Shown: positions 15,391 to 24,454 of the stretch, piece by piece
Layout of the letters: the number at the start of each line of letters is the position of its first letter
Position numbering within the stretch: the first letter of the stretch is position 1
Source of the DNA: Flavobacterium rivuli WB 3.3-2 = DSM 21788
GTDB taxonomy: Bacteria; Bacteroidota; Bacteroidia; Flavobacteriales; Flavobacteriaceae
Assembly: GCF_000378485.1 (NCBI RefSeq)
Contig: NZ_KB899966.1
Coordinates: 558,001-622,000 of the forward strand
Length of the DNA: 64,000 nt
Reading direction: 5' to 3'
The notes under the pieces: generated by a model
Told to the model about the DNA's origin: nothing
The model's database searches: none
Seen by the model: only the letters and a program-made list of their open reading frames with translations
Program-made: the position numbers and the translations under genes

Positions 15391-15767
15391 GACACACCCC
15401 CCAGCCCCTCTCAAGAGTTATCGTGTAGACACATCTCAATTATTTTTATCTCTTCTTTTGTCTTGAAACAAAAGAAGCAAAAGTTCAAGGCTCTAACTTC
15501 TTATGCTACAAAATATAAGCTTCGGCTAAATCATTTGAACTCGCTGCGCTCAAACAGCAAATGATTCTTTACGCCTCAACTTAAATTTTGCTTAACGCAA
15601 CAAAGTTTAAGGCCTTAGCTTCACTCATAGGTGCATACTCTTAAATTTGATACACATTTTAAACGCTACGATTTTCTTGCTTTGGATAGTCCCGATAGCT
15701 ATCGGGTGGGATGAGTACAAAAAATGTGTCCATATGATAGTCTCAAGAGGTAGCGAGCTACACTCAT
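15391..15767. repeat. Palindromic module split by a mobile element
   Basis: The left part, 15391-15417 (GACACACCCCCCAGCCCC then TCTCAAGAG), and the right part, 15741-15767 (TCTCAAGAGG then AGCTACACTC), together rebuild one copy of the palindromic module seen at 3619-3660. The copies share the ACACACCCC end and the AGCTACACTC edge. The break lies inside the palindrome and TCTCAAGAG is present on both sides. Confidence 0.75.
15418..15740. mobile_element. 323-bp MITE-like element with 9-bp target duplications
   Basis: The insert is bounded by the 9-bp direct repeat TCTCAAGAG (15409-15417 and 15741-15749). Its ends are imperfect inverted repeats of about 17 bp: TTATCGTGTAGACACAT on the left and, reversed, CTATCATATGGACACAT on the right (13 of 17 identical). 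It contains no reading frame long enough for a transposase. Internal hairpins include CTTTTGTCTTGAAACAAAAG and CCCGATAGCTATCGGG. This is the structure of a non-autonomous element moved in trans; the transposase family is unknown. Confidence 0.75.
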
Positions 15768-15814
15768 ACCCGTATTCAATGTGTATATACACCTTTAACC
15801 AGCGGGTGGCCTTA

Positions 15815-16975
15815 CTACAAAGGCAGGCTAAAGCCAAAAGTGGCACCTTCGCCTAAAAGGCTTTTTACCCATACCCTGCCGTTATGCCTTTCTATAATTT
15901 CTTTAGATAGAAATAAGCCAAGGCCGTGGCCTCTTGGCGCATCGGGCTGATCGATGCAAACCCTTGAGTTGCGCATAAATAATAGTTTTTGGTTTTCGGC
16001 ACTAATGCCTGTGCCGTTATCTTTAACAGTTACTGTAACACCGTTTCTTGCTTTTTTGCATTTAATGTAAACGGTACTTTTTGCACCCGAAAATTTAACT
16101 GCATTTGAAATGTAGTTAGTTAGTACCTGTTTAATTTTTGTCTTGTCGCCATTTATAATAATGGCATCGCTCAACTCAGTTTTAAAGGTGGTTTCTGTAT
16201 TTAAAAAAGCCATTTCGTGCACTAAGTCATTTACAAGTTCCGATACATCAAATTCTGATTTTTGCAACGTAAGCTTATTGTTTTCTATAAGCGATACATC
16301 AAGCGAATTATTTATCATACCCACCATGTTCTCTACCTGCTGGTCTGCCAGGGTAAGCATGCTTGCCGATTTTAAATCGCTGTGTTTAAAGGCTTTCTTT
16401 ACCCCCATTTGCAGGCATAGCTTTATAGTACTTAGCGGCGTTTTTAGCTCATGGCTTAAAAAAGCCATTTGGTCTTTTCGCTTAATATCGGTTATTTTAT
16501 CCTTGGTAATATCTGTAATTACACCGGCAATCTTTTTTGATGTACTGCTGCTTATAACTACCTTACCCGATATCCTGAACCATTTTTCGCCATCGGGAAA
16601 CATAAGGCTTACTTCTTCCTCAAAGGCACTCTTTGTTTTACAAGCTTTATTTACAGCAATGGCAAAGCCACTTTGTCCGGAAATGGCAAGCTTATGTAAA
16701 AAGCTGGTAAGGGTTAATGGCTTGTGTGTGCTGTCTTTTAAAAGGAGCATAGTTACAGGGCTAAGGCTCACGTTTTTAGTCTGTAGGTCTACGCTCCATA
16801 TACCAATGTTAGCTGTGGCAAGGATATTAGTTAAAAAAGAATTTTTAGCATGCAGTGATTGCAACATGGCATACTCTAAATTAAAACTGGTATTATCCTG
16901 TTTTTCAGTAACGTTTTGTTTTTGTGCTAATGGCCTTGCTGTAAAGGCTGCCGGGTTAAGTACTTGTGGTGTCAT
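15815..16975 (-). CDS. PAS-domain sensor histidine kinase
   Basis: A 386-residue soluble sensor kinase. A PAS-like sensor (about 45-165, with GIWSVDLQTKNVSLSP and WFRISGKVV) is followed by HisKA with the phospho-acceptor in FLSHELKTPL (about 183) and a HATPase_c domain with N box NYISNAVKFSG, G1 VKDNGTGI and G2 GHGLGLFLSKEI. There are no membrane segments. No cognate regulator is adjacent; the hybrid kinase and LytTR regulator follow upstream on the same strand. Its 5' region shares the box GTTGAAACAGGA with the hybrid-kinase gene, suggesting common control. Confidence 0.92.
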   Translation of the reverse strand: MTPQVLNPAAFTARPLAQKQNVTEKQDNTSFNLEYAMLQSLHAKNSFLTNILATANIGIWSVDLQTKNVSLSPVTMLLLKDSTHKPLTLTSFLHKLAISGQSGFAIAVNKACKTKSAFEEEVSLMFPDGEKWFRISGKVVISSSTSKKIAGVITDITKDKITDIKRKDQMAFLSHELKTPLSTIKLCLQMGVKKAFKHSDLKSASMLTLADQQVENMVGMINNSLDVSLIENNKLTLQKSEFDVSELVNDLVHEMAFLNTETTFKTELSDAIIINGDKTKIKQVLTNYISNAVKFSGAKSTVYIKCKKARNGVTVTVKDNGTGISAENQKLLFMRNSRVCIDQPDAPRGHGLGLFLSKEIIERHNGRVWVKSLLGEGATFGFSLPL

Positions 16976-17050
16976 GGTAATTTATTTTTTGGTTATGATT
17001 GGTTTTGTGGTATCCTTTATTTTTTGTTAAAATTAATAATGTTGTGTGCC

Positions 17051-17101
17051 GGTTGAAAGTGCTAATCGGTAGACGGGCATTTACAGTCGTTGAAACAGGA
17101 C
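17051..17101. promoter_or_regulatory. Shared motif region upstream of the PAS kinase
   Basis: Contains GGTTGAAAGTGC (17051-17062), ATCGGTAGACGGGC, and AGTCGTTGAAACAGGA (17085-17100). The last differs by one base from AGTAGTTGAAACAGGA upstream of the hybrid kinase at 19460. Similar wording (GGGTGGAAAGTGC, and GTTGAAAC reversed) occurs before the pirin gene near 51036-51100. Confidence 0.45.
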
Positions 17102-17182
17102 TCTAAAAAAGTGAGGCTATTCCGGGCTAACCAAACCTTACTTGTATCCTTATACCAGACAGCAATACTGATGTTATTGCAT

Positions 17183-17217
17183 AAAAAAAACAGCAGCCCT
17201 TTATGGTGCTGCTGCTA
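17183..17217 (-). terminator. Terminator of the hybrid kinase gene
   Basis: On the minus strand GCAGCAGC pairs with GCTGCTG over a ten-base loop and is followed by TTTTTTTT, about 40 bp after the hybrid kinase stop. Confidence 0.8.
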
Positions 17218-17255
17218 CGGTAATTTGTGTTTGTTATTCTATATAAAATCCTGTT

Positions 17256-19460
17256 TTACAAGGCGTCGTGAAATTGCTGTGCCTCTAAGAGTGCTTTTAA
17301 ACAAAGATCTTTTAAATCAGAAAAAGCTTTTGTAATATGCGCTTTATCATCAGAAAATTCGAGGGTTTCCAGTATACTTTCCAGCCTTGTGGTAAGCCCC
17401 ATTATAGATACTGTTGTTTTAAGGTCGTGTGCAACGGCCCTTATTGTTTTTAAATCATCTGTAGCTATTGCAACTTCCAGTTTATTAAGAGACTGTGGCA
17501 GTAAATTAAGAAACTGGGAAGTAGCTTTCTTTTCAAAGACCGTATTGCCTTTACTTATATCTTTAAGATAAGTAACATCTATAAAATTGTTATTAGCATC
17601 AAAGTTATCAGAGGCATTTGTAACAGCCGTTTTTGTACCGGCGTTGGTAAATTTTATAATAAAGTTATATAGCTGCTGCTCTACAATAGGTTTAGAGAGG
17701 TACTCGTTCATGCCGTAACTCAGGCATTTTTCGCGTTCGCCTGCAAGGGCATGTGCTGTCATGGCTATAATGGGCACCTGTAAGTGTAACTGGTTGCGTA
17801 TGTATTGTGTAGCTTCATAACCATCCATGCCGGGCATTTGTATGTCCATTAGCACCATATCATACGTATTGCTTTGCAGCATTGCTATGGCATCTGTAGC
17901 ATTGCCTGCAATATCATGCTCAAAATCCCAGCTTTTAAGCAAATGCTTCATAAGGCTTTGGTTCATCTCGTTATCATCTACAACAAGGAGCCTGCTGTCC
18001 TTATTTTCTAAATTTTTAAATGAAATTATATGTGTTGCCGGTTTTTCTGTAAACTGCTCTAAAGAAACCTGGTACGGTATAACCATAGTAAACGTTGTGC
18101 CTTTACCTATGGCGCTGCTTACGTCTATACTGCCATTTTGCAGCGTTAGCAGGTCTTTTACTATGGCAAGCCCAAGGCCGGTACCACCATAATTTCTTGT
18201 GGTAGAATCTTCTGCCTGATGAAACCGCTCAAAAATACCGTTTACCTTATCTTTTTCTATACCAATGCCTGTATCGCTTATGCTTATGCCAAGCTGTATT
18301 TTATTATCTGTAATTCCTTTACTAAAAATATGAATGTGTATATGCCCTTTCTCTGTAAACTTTATGGCATTGCTTATAAGGTTAACCAGTATTTGAGTAA
18401 GGCGGGTGGCATCGCCCACAAGGGTATCGGGCACATTAGCATCTATATCAAGCTTTACGCTAAGGTTCTTTTCTTTAACTTTTTCTCCAAACAATGTTTT
18501 AATAGAATCAAAAAGGCCGCGTACACTAAATGCAGTGTTTTCTATACGCATCATGCCTGCCTCTATTTTAGAAAGGTCCAGTATATCGTTTATAATGGTT
18601 AGCAGGCTTTCTCCCGCTTTTTGTATGGCACCTACAAACTCTGCAGGTTCTTTATCAAGCTGCCTTTGCCTTAGCAAATTTGTAAAACCCAATATTGCAT
18701 TTAGCGGCGTTCGTATTTCATGGCTCATGTTTGCCATAAAATTTTCTTTAATAATTGCCGCTTCACGGGCTTTTTTGTCAGATATATCTAACCGTTCTAT
18801 AAGCAGGTTTTGCCTGCGTATGCGGCTTATTATAAACCATAACAACAAGAAGCCGCATAAGGTAATAAGCCCTATCATTAAGGCACCATACAGCCTGGCT
18901 TTACGGCCGCTTTCTTCTACATCCAGGCTTAGTTTGCGTATCATGCGCTGCCTGCTGTCGTATATTTTTCGTGTAAGGCTGCTAATCTCGTTAGATATGT
19001 TCCTGGCACGCGGGTTAGATATCATACTGGTATCATCCATCCTGCCGGATAGCTGATAATCATTCTGTATTGTTTTTTTGCTCTCCAGCTTGTGCAATGC
19101 CAGTACCCTTAACCTTTGTATGTAACCTTGTACTTCAAGGTCGGTATCTGCAGATTGTAAAGAGTCCAGATAATTTTCTACTTCCTGTATCTTACCATCT
19201 ACCCCATCTATATGGCTTATATCATCTGTAGCTATGGCTGCACGCAGGCGGCTTTCTACCCAAATAATATCCCTTTCAATTTCCCTTAGCCTGTTTGTGG
19301 TTTGTATCTCTTTTAAAAGCCTTTCGTTACCTGTAATAAGGTTGTCCATGTTTGTTGCAGAATTGTACTGTACAATTATAAGCAATACTATACCGGTAAT
19401 AAAAGAAGCAAAAATTAACGACGTAAACTGTTTGGTATTCATTCTATCTAAAAAAATCAT
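17256..19460 (-). CDS. Hybrid sensor histidine kinase with receiver and Hpt domains
   Basis: A 734-residue phosphorelay kinase. A membrane helix (about 13-30), a periplasmic helical CHASE3-like sensor (about 31-190) and a second helix (about 195-213) are followed by a HisKA domain with MSHEIRTPLNAILGF (His about 246) and HATPase_c (NLISNAIKFTE, DTGIGI, GGTGLGLAI). A receiver domain follows (LLVVDDNEMNQSLMK, phospho-Asp in VLMDIQMPGMDGYE, SKPI), then an Hpt domain with AHDLKTT near 675. An alternative start is Met 7 (19442). It carries every phosphorelay module itself; the LytTR regulator just upstream on this strand is the obvious candidate partner. Confidence 0.95.
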   Translation of the reverse strand: MIFLDRMNTKQFTSLIFASFITGIVLLIIVQYNSATNMDNLITGNERLLKEIQTTNRLREIERDIIWVESRLRAAIATDDISHIDGVDGKIQEVENYLDSLQSADTDLEVQGYIQRLRVLALHKLESKKTIQNDYQLSGRMDDTSMISNPRARNISNEISSLTRKIYDSRQRMIRKLSLDVEESGRKARLYGALMIGLITLCGFLLLWFIISRIRRQNLLIERLDISDKKAREAAIIKENFMANMSHEIRTPLNAILGFTNLLRQRQLDKEPAEFVGAIQKAGESLLTIINDILDLSKIEAGMMRIENTAFSVRGLFDSIKTLFGEKVKEKNLSVKLDIDANVPDTLVGDATRLTQILVNLISNAIKFTEKGHIHIHIFSKGITDNKIQLGISISDTGIGIEKDKVNGIFERFHQAEDSTTRNYGGTGLGLAIVKDLLTLQNGSIDVSSAIGKGTTFTMVIPYQVSLEQFTEKPATHIISFKNLENKDSRLLVVDDNEMNQSLMKHLLKSWDFEHDIAGNATDAIAMLQSNTYDMVLMDIQMPGMDGYEATQYIRNQLHLQVPIIAMTAHALAGEREKCLSYGMNEYLSKPIVEQQLYNFIIKFTNAGTKTAVTNASDNFDANNNFIDVTYLKDISKGNTVFEKKATSQFLNLLPQSLNKLEVAIATDDLKTIRAVAHDLKTTVSIMGLTTRLESILETLEFSDDKAHITKAFSDLKDLCLKALLEAQQFHDAL

Positions 19461-19506
19461 AATGAGGGCGTTAAATTAGCAGATAAAATAAATGTTATAA
19501 TAAAAT

Positions 19507-19560
19507 AGTAGTTGAAACAGGAAAGTAACGGGTTGAATGCGGCAAAACTGTCGGTGGGAT
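19507..19560. promoter_or_regulatory. Shared motif region upstream of the hybrid kinase
   Basis: Contains AGTAGTTGAAACAGGA (19507-19522), GGGTTGAATGCGGC and AAAACTGTCGGT. The block at 19535-19560 aligns with 11555-11580 (upstream of the diheme cytochrome), and the GTTGAAACAGGA box aligns with 17089-17100. Confidence 0.45.
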
Positions 19561-19561
19561 T

Positions 19562-20257
19562 TTACAAAACATTCATCCTTTGGTTTAAGGTCTTCCTGTA
19601 AGAATCTGCCACAGGCAAAAACTTTTTTAGTATTACCACGCCGCCATCCTGTACAGTGTCTATCTTGTTAATTGCAATAATAAAAGAACGGTGAATGCGC
19701 AGGAAAGTTTGTGCCGGCAACCGCTCCTCTACCGATTTTAAAGTGTTATGTATGGCATACATTTTATCTGTAGTATGCAGCTTTACATAATCGCCTAGTG
19801 CTTCGGCATATAAAATATCGTCTATTTTAAGACGTCTTACAATATTAGTATCCCTTATAAATATAAACTCTTCGGCAGTCATTTTAATATCTTCTTTCTG
19901 GCTGTTTAGTATATCGCGCGCCCTGCTTACAGCCTGTATAAAACGTGCCGGTACCACAGGTTTTATTAAATAATCGGCTACGTTAAGCTCAAAAGCTTCG
20001 GCCGCATATTCCTTTTTAGATGTTGTAAAAATTATTACCGGACAGCAGTCACCTAAATTTTTTGTAAGTTCCAGCCCTGTCATTTCGGGCATTTCAATAT
20101 CCAGAAAAAACAGGTCTACCTGATTATCCTGTATGTAATTATAAGCTTCCATGGCACTACTGCATTCTGCAAGCACATTCAGGTCTTTAACCTGTTTTGC
20201 AAGCTCTGCAAGCATAGATCTGGCAATTTCGTTATCGTCGATGATGAGGCATTTCAT
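19562..20257 (-). CDS. LytTR-family response regulator
   Basis: A 231-residue regulator: receiver domain 1-120 (CLIIDDNEIARSML, phospho-Asp in LFFLDIEMPEMTGLEL, the Thr of FTTSKK, and the Lys of LIKPV) followed by a LytTR DNA-binding domain (about 130-231) with IFIRDTNIVRRLKIDDILYAEALGDYV (about 131-157) and FLRIHRSFIIAINKID. LytTR regulators bind paired direct repeats and are usually driven by a histidine kinase. The nearest kinase is the hybrid kinase 100 bp downstream. Confidence 0.95.
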   Translation of the reverse strand: MKCLIIDDNEIARSMLAELAKQVKDLNVLAECSSAMEAYNYIQDNQVDLFFLDIEMPEMTGLELTKNLGDCCPVIIFTTSKKEYAAEAFELNVADYLIKPVVPARFIQAVSRARDILNSQKEDIKMTAEEFIFIRDTNIVRRLKIDDILYAEALGDYVKLHTTDKMYAIHNTLKSVEERLPAQTFLRIHRSFIIAINKIDTVQDGGVVILKKFLPVADSYRKTLNQRMNVL

Positions 20258-20487
20258 GAACTGTAAATTTTGAGCGTGATATATTTAAACATTTGTTATC
20301 TAAAGAAAAAAGACAACCGTAAACCTGTATTTTGAAGTAGACAAATATAGTTTATTCAAAATAAAACCTAATAAAACATTTAGTGTAATTCTTACAGTTT
20401 TAATCGAAATTTGTTTTGAATTTTATATCCTCAAATAAACAAAAATACAATTTTACAACTCATAGATACCTACATGTTAAGACATTA

Positions 20488-20964
20488 CTACAACAGGTAG
20501 TTATTTGCTGCAGCCACCATAAGCTCATAATTATGCACATTTTGTTGTGTGCGTGCATGGTCTAAAGCATTTTTGCCTGTATGGTCTTTCTTTAAAGGAT
20601 CTGCGCCATATATAAGCAGCAGCCTTACAAGTTCCTGCTGTCCTAATAATGTTGCAAAGGTTAATGCTGTTTCGTTATTATTATTAACGCTGTGTACTAC
20701 AGCACCATGTTCTATAAGCAATTTTGCAACTTTAGTGTATCCTTTAAAACAGGCTACCATAAGCGCTGTATAACCCCTGTTATCTTTCCATTCGGTATCT
20801 GCTCCTGCACTAAGTAATGCGAGTACTGCTTCGTTGTTATTATAGTTTACTGCAAGCAAGAGGGGTGTATTACCATATTCGTCGTGCTGGTTAATATTTT
20901 CACGGCCGGTATACCTTCTTACCTGTACTACATCGTTAGTGCGTGCTGCCTGAGTTAGTTTCAT
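20488..20964 (-). CDS. Ankyrin-repeat protein
   Basis: A 158-residue protein made almost entirely of four ankyrin repeats: DEYGNTPLLLAVNYNN, DNRGYTALMVACFKGY, NNNNETALTFATLLGQ and DHTGKNALDHARTQQN. No signal peptide or catalytic domain is seen. It probably mediates protein binding in the cytoplasm. An inverted repeat, TTACG-N6-CGTAA (21065-21080), lies about 100 bp upstream. Confidence 0.9.
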   Translation of the reverse strand: MKLTQAARTNDVVQVRRYTGRENINQHDEYGNTPLLLAVNYNNNEAVLALLSAGADTEWKDNRGYTALMVACFKGYTKVAKLLIEHGAVVHSVNNNNETALTFATLLGQQELVRLLLIYGADPLKKDHTGKNALDHARTQQNVHNYELMVAAANNYLL

Positions 20965-21177
20965 AGTGGTAAGTTTTATATTAACACTGTCATAGCAAAC
21001 AAAGTACCAAAGGAAGTAAACAAATGATATTCAGTAATTTAAAAAAATAACGCAATTATTTTATTTACGTTATTTCGTAATTTTATAAATTCTTTAAGTT
21101 AATTTTCGTAAATATTAACACCGCTACAAATTTAAATACATAACAAAACTTTACTCACTTAGGATATTTTTGTAATT

Positions 21178-23448
21178 TTAAACAGGCACAGTAACATCAA
21201 TTTTGCCTAAATTGTTATTTTTTGTAAAAGTTATAGCTACGTTTACACCATTATCATTTTTAATAGAGAACGATCCGTCGAGTTGTTGGCTTAAGCCGGC
21301 CATTAAATTCATGCCTAACGAATTACTGTTTTGTAAATCAGCATTTTCAGGCAGCCCCACGCCATCATCGGCCACTATAAGCTGGTAGTTAGTGCCTTCA
21401 GTTCTTTTTAGAGAAATTTCTATCGTGCCCCTGTCTTTATCCGGAAATGCATATTTTATGGCATTGCTTATAGCCTCGTTTAATATAAGCCCCAGCGGTA
21501 CAGCCTGTGCTACATCAAGTTCTACAGCTTCGTTATCAAGTATAAATTTTATTTTTTTATCGCTGCCCAGGCATTCTTTTAAGTAACTAACCAGTTCGTT
21601 TATGTACCATGACATATTTATACTGGCAAGATTTTCTGACTGGTATAAACGCTGGTGAATTAAAGACATGGCATGCATGCGGTGCTGGCTGTTTTGTATG
21701 GCGGCCAGTGCCTCTTTATTTTCCAGGAACGAAGACTGTGTGTTTAAAAGGCTTATTACTATTTGCAGGTTATTTTTTACCCTGTGGTGAATTTCTTTAA
21801 GCAGCCATTCTTTCTCGGTAAGCAGTTTTTTTAGCAGGGCATTTTGTTCGTCTATCTGCTGCCTTTTTAATTCAAGTTTTTTATTGGTGCGCTGTTTAAG
21901 CCTGTAAGCATAATATAAAAGCCCTATAAACAGGGTAGATAATAGCAACCCGCCTGCAAACACATACTGTATTATTGTGCTGTTATGCAATTTAGACTCC
22001 TGAAGTTTAGACAGCTCTTTCAGGACAATAATATTTTTATCTTTTTTCTCTGTTTCATACTGTATTTGCAAGGCACTTACCTGTTTTGTCCTGCTAACAC
22101 TAATGGTTGAATCTCGTAAATAGTGGTATTTTTTTAAATGATCTATTGCTCCCGAAAGATTTCCGCTGGCAGAATCGCTTTTAAAGTATGAAAACTCCAT
22201 CTCGGCAAGGCCATGCAGGTATTTGTTCCCTACACAATAATTTTTATATTCTTCAAGGTATTTATAGGTCCTGGTAACCTGCCCGGTTTCGCGCAGGTAG
22301 GTAATTATACCTTTGTAAAGGTAACCCCTGTATATATTTGCATTGGTAGTTGTGCCATATTGTTGCAGTAGTTTGTTGTAATATATTTTAGCATTATTGT
22401 AGTCTTTTATCCTTAAGTAGCATATTGTAAAGAATTGGTTAATAACAACCTGAACATCTGAATTATCAGACGGGTATTTAGTAACTGCAATGTTTAACAA
22501 ATCTATAGCTTCCCTGTCCCTGTGCTTCCTGTATAAAATAGATGCTATATTATGGCTAAGTTCGTTTACTGCCCTGTTGTCGTTATGCTGGTAGGCAACA
22601 TTCAATGCCTTTTTAAAGTAAACGAGAGCCTCTTCAAAATTCTTTACATCAAAATAAATTAAGCCTACATGATTATAAATCATGCAAAGCTGCATAGAAT
22701 TGTCGTGAAGGTCTTCGGCTGTTTTAACCGCCATGAGGGCATACTTTATGCTTAGGTCATTATTGTTAGATAGCCGGTATGCATCTGCCATATAAATATA
22801 TACACCTTGTAATCGCTTAAATTTTATGTTTTTGTATATAGCAAGCGACTCTTGTAAAAGATGAAGTGATTTATTAAGGTCGCTTTTTGCCTGGTATAGA
22901 TCAGAGAGATCTATAAGTGTATTAGCCTGCTTTTCTTTAGACCCTGATTTCTTATATAAGCCTATGGCAAGGTTTGTATATTTTATTTGCTTTTCTATGT
23001 CTTTTTCGTCCTGAGTAAGGTGGTTTCTTAACTCCAGGTACGTATCTCCTTTTAGCACAGGCATATTATTTACAGTAAAATAAGTAAGCGCATTATTTGC
23101 CACTTGCCATGCCTTTTTTTTATTGCCACCTTCCCTGTAAATCCTGGCATCCTGTAAAATGCTGCGCCCAATACCGGCTTTGTAATGCAGAGTTTCACTA
23201 AGGCTTCGGGCTTCATTAGTATAAGCGCGGGCACTATCAAGGTCTATTTTATATTCGCCTTCTTTGTATAGAGAATATTTTCCCAAAGCCAGTAGCAAGG
23301 TTACTTTTTTAGTATTGTCATTACTGCCCTCAAGTTGCTGCTTAAGCTTTGCGACTTCTTGCGGAGACTGTGCATTTACACTAATAGTGGTTGATAGTAA
23401 TAGCAACAAGCCATAAAACACACCCCGAACATTTACTTTGCTAACCAT
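21178..23448 (-). CDS. TPR sensor histidine kinase, HisKA_2 type
   Basis: A 756-residue membrane kinase. A signal peptide ends at VNAQ (about 27), and periplasmic TPR-like helices run about 30-470. One membrane helix (GGLLLSTLFIGLLYYAY, about 490-506) and a coiled coil lead to HisKA_2 with [18 protein letters not shown] (His about 549) and a HATPase_c domain ([29 protein letters not shown]). This architecture is common in Bacteroidota, and its signal is not known. It has a same-length paralogue at 29637-31907 that is paired with a sigma-54 response regulator; this copy has no adjacent regulator. Confidence 0.94.
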   Translation of the reverse strand: MVSKVNVRGVFYGLLLLLSTTISVNAQSPQEVAKLKQQLEGSNDNTKKVTLLLALGKYSLYKEGEYKIDLDSARAYTNEARSLSETLHYKAGIGRSILQDARIYREGGNKKKAWQVANNALTYFTVNNMPVLKGDTYLELRNHLTQDEKDIEKQIKYTNLAIGLYKKSGSKEKQANTLIDLSDLYQAKSDLNKSLHLLQESLAIYKNIKFKRLQGVYIYMADAYRLSNNNDLSIKYALMAVKTAEDLHDNSMQLCMIYNHVGLIYFDVKNFEEALVYFKKALNVAYQHNDNRAVNELSHNIASILYRKHRDREAIDLLNIAVTKYPSDNSDVQVVINQFFTICYLRIKDYNNAKIYYNKLLQQYGTTTNANIYRGYLYKGIITYLRETGQVTRTYKYLEEYKNYCVGNKYLHGLAEMEFSYFKSDSASGNLSGAIDHLKKYHYLRDSTISVSRTKQVSALQIQYETEKKDKNIIVLKELSKLQESKLHNSTIIQYVFAGGLLLSTLFIGLLYYAYRLKQRTNKKLELKRQQIDEQNALLKKLLTEKEWLLKEIHHRVKNNLQIVISLLNTQSSFLENKEALAAIQNSQHRMHAMSLIHQRLYQSENLASINMSWYINELVSYLKECLGSDKKIKFILDNEAVELDVAQAVPLGLILNEAISNAIKYAFPDKDRGTIEISLKRTEGTNYQLIVADDGVGLPENADLQNSNSLGMNLMAGLSQQLDGSFSIKNDNGVNVAITFTKNNNLGKIDVTVPV

Positions 23449-23783
23449 TTTTAAAATGCATTAAATGAAAACTACAACGATATAGATATTTTCTTACAAG
23501 GATATATTGCGCCAAATATAAATTATAAAACTAACATATATACACTTTTTACTTAAGCAACTAAAATACAGTATATTATAAAGAACATTTCAAAGCTTTT
23601 AATTTATAAGTATAAATATCTTTAGCTAACACTATCAAAACTTTATCTAATAGCTTTATCATAAAATTACGATATGCCGTAGAAAAATAAATTGGGTAAA
23701 TTATATAAACCTATGTCTTTAAAGGCTTTATAAAAAAGGCACAGCATTGGTTATATGTTAGAAAATATTTAATCTAACATTTT
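23449..23783. promoter_or_regulatory. AT-rich divergent control region before the 12-kb operon
   Basis: 335 bp with no gene, between the minus-strand TPR kinase and the plus-strand operon. It contains a near-copy of the TTACG-N6-CGTAA inverted repeat (TTACGATATGCCGTAG, 23667-23682). It also has a perfect 8-bp inverted repeat, ATGTTAGA / TCTAACAT (23755-23762 and 23773-23780), ending three bases before the ATG at 23784. The latter could be an operator or a translation-control hairpin. Confidence 0.55.
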
Positions 23784-24416
23784 ATGAAACCATCACCAGA
23801 TCTTTTATCACCCGAAAATCATGCTTTAGTATTAATTGATTTTGAAGGGCAAATGGCATTTGCAACTAACAGCATTGCAATTAGCGAATTACGTACTAAT
23901 GTAGCAATCATTAGCGGAGCATCAAAGATATTTAATGTTCCTACAATAGTAACCACCGTTGCCGAAGAAAGTTTTTCTGGCCCCGTTTTTCCTGAGATTG
24001 AAGAATTTTATCCGCAGGCTACATCAGGTTACATAGACCGTACCAGTATGAATACCTGGGAAGACGAAGCGGCCTATAAAGCCATTACCGGGCTTAACAA
24101 GAACAAGCTCGTACTTGCAGGATTATGGACAGGTGTATGCATAGTAGGCCCGGCATTATCTGCCATTGCAGAAGGCTATGACGTGTATGTAATTACAGAT
24201 GCTTGTGGCGATGTAAGCACAGAGGCTCACGAACGTGCTGTGCAGCGCATGGTACACTCTGGTGTTAAACCTATCACATCGGTACAGTACCTTTTAGAAC
24301 TGCAAAGAGACTGGGCACGCCAGGAAACGTATGTTGCTGTAACTAACCTTATGAAAAAACATGGAGCCGGTTACGGCCTGGGCATTCAGTATGCGCATAA
24401 CATGATTAAACACTAA
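23784..24416 (+). CDS. Isochorismatase-family cysteine hydrolase
   Basis: A 210-residue YcaC-like hydrolase of the isochorismatase/nicotinamidase superfamily, cytoplasmic. The catalytic Asp lies in LVLIDFEGQMAF (about 18) and the nucleophile Cys in LWTGVCIVGPALSAI (about 118), followed by the family block GYDVYVITDACGDVSTEAHERA (about 130-151). The region that usually supplies the Lys of the triad reads YIDRTSMNTWEDE, so the basic residue is not obvious. Substrate cannot be deduced. It is the first gene of a tightly packed operon that includes quinone-stress-like genes. Confidence 0.9.
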   Translation: MKPSPDLLSPENHALVLIDFEGQMAFATNSIAISELRTNVAIISGASKIFNVPTIVTTVAEESFSGPVFPEIEEFYPQATSGYIDRTSMNTWEDEAAYKAITGLNKNKLVLAGLWTGVCIVGPALSAIAEGYDVYVITDACGDVSTEAHERAVQRMVHSGVKPITSVQYLLELQRDWARQETYVAVTNLMKKHGAGYGLGIQYAHNMIKH

Positions 24417-24454
24417 GAGCATTACCAATAACAACCACAATAAAACCCCAACCC

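Noticed and set aside
23737..23751. Possible sigma-54 promoter AGGCACAGCATTGGT before the 12-kb operon
   Set aside because: The distance between the GG and the TTGG block is one base short and the -12 GC is missing, so it was not called despite its attractive position.
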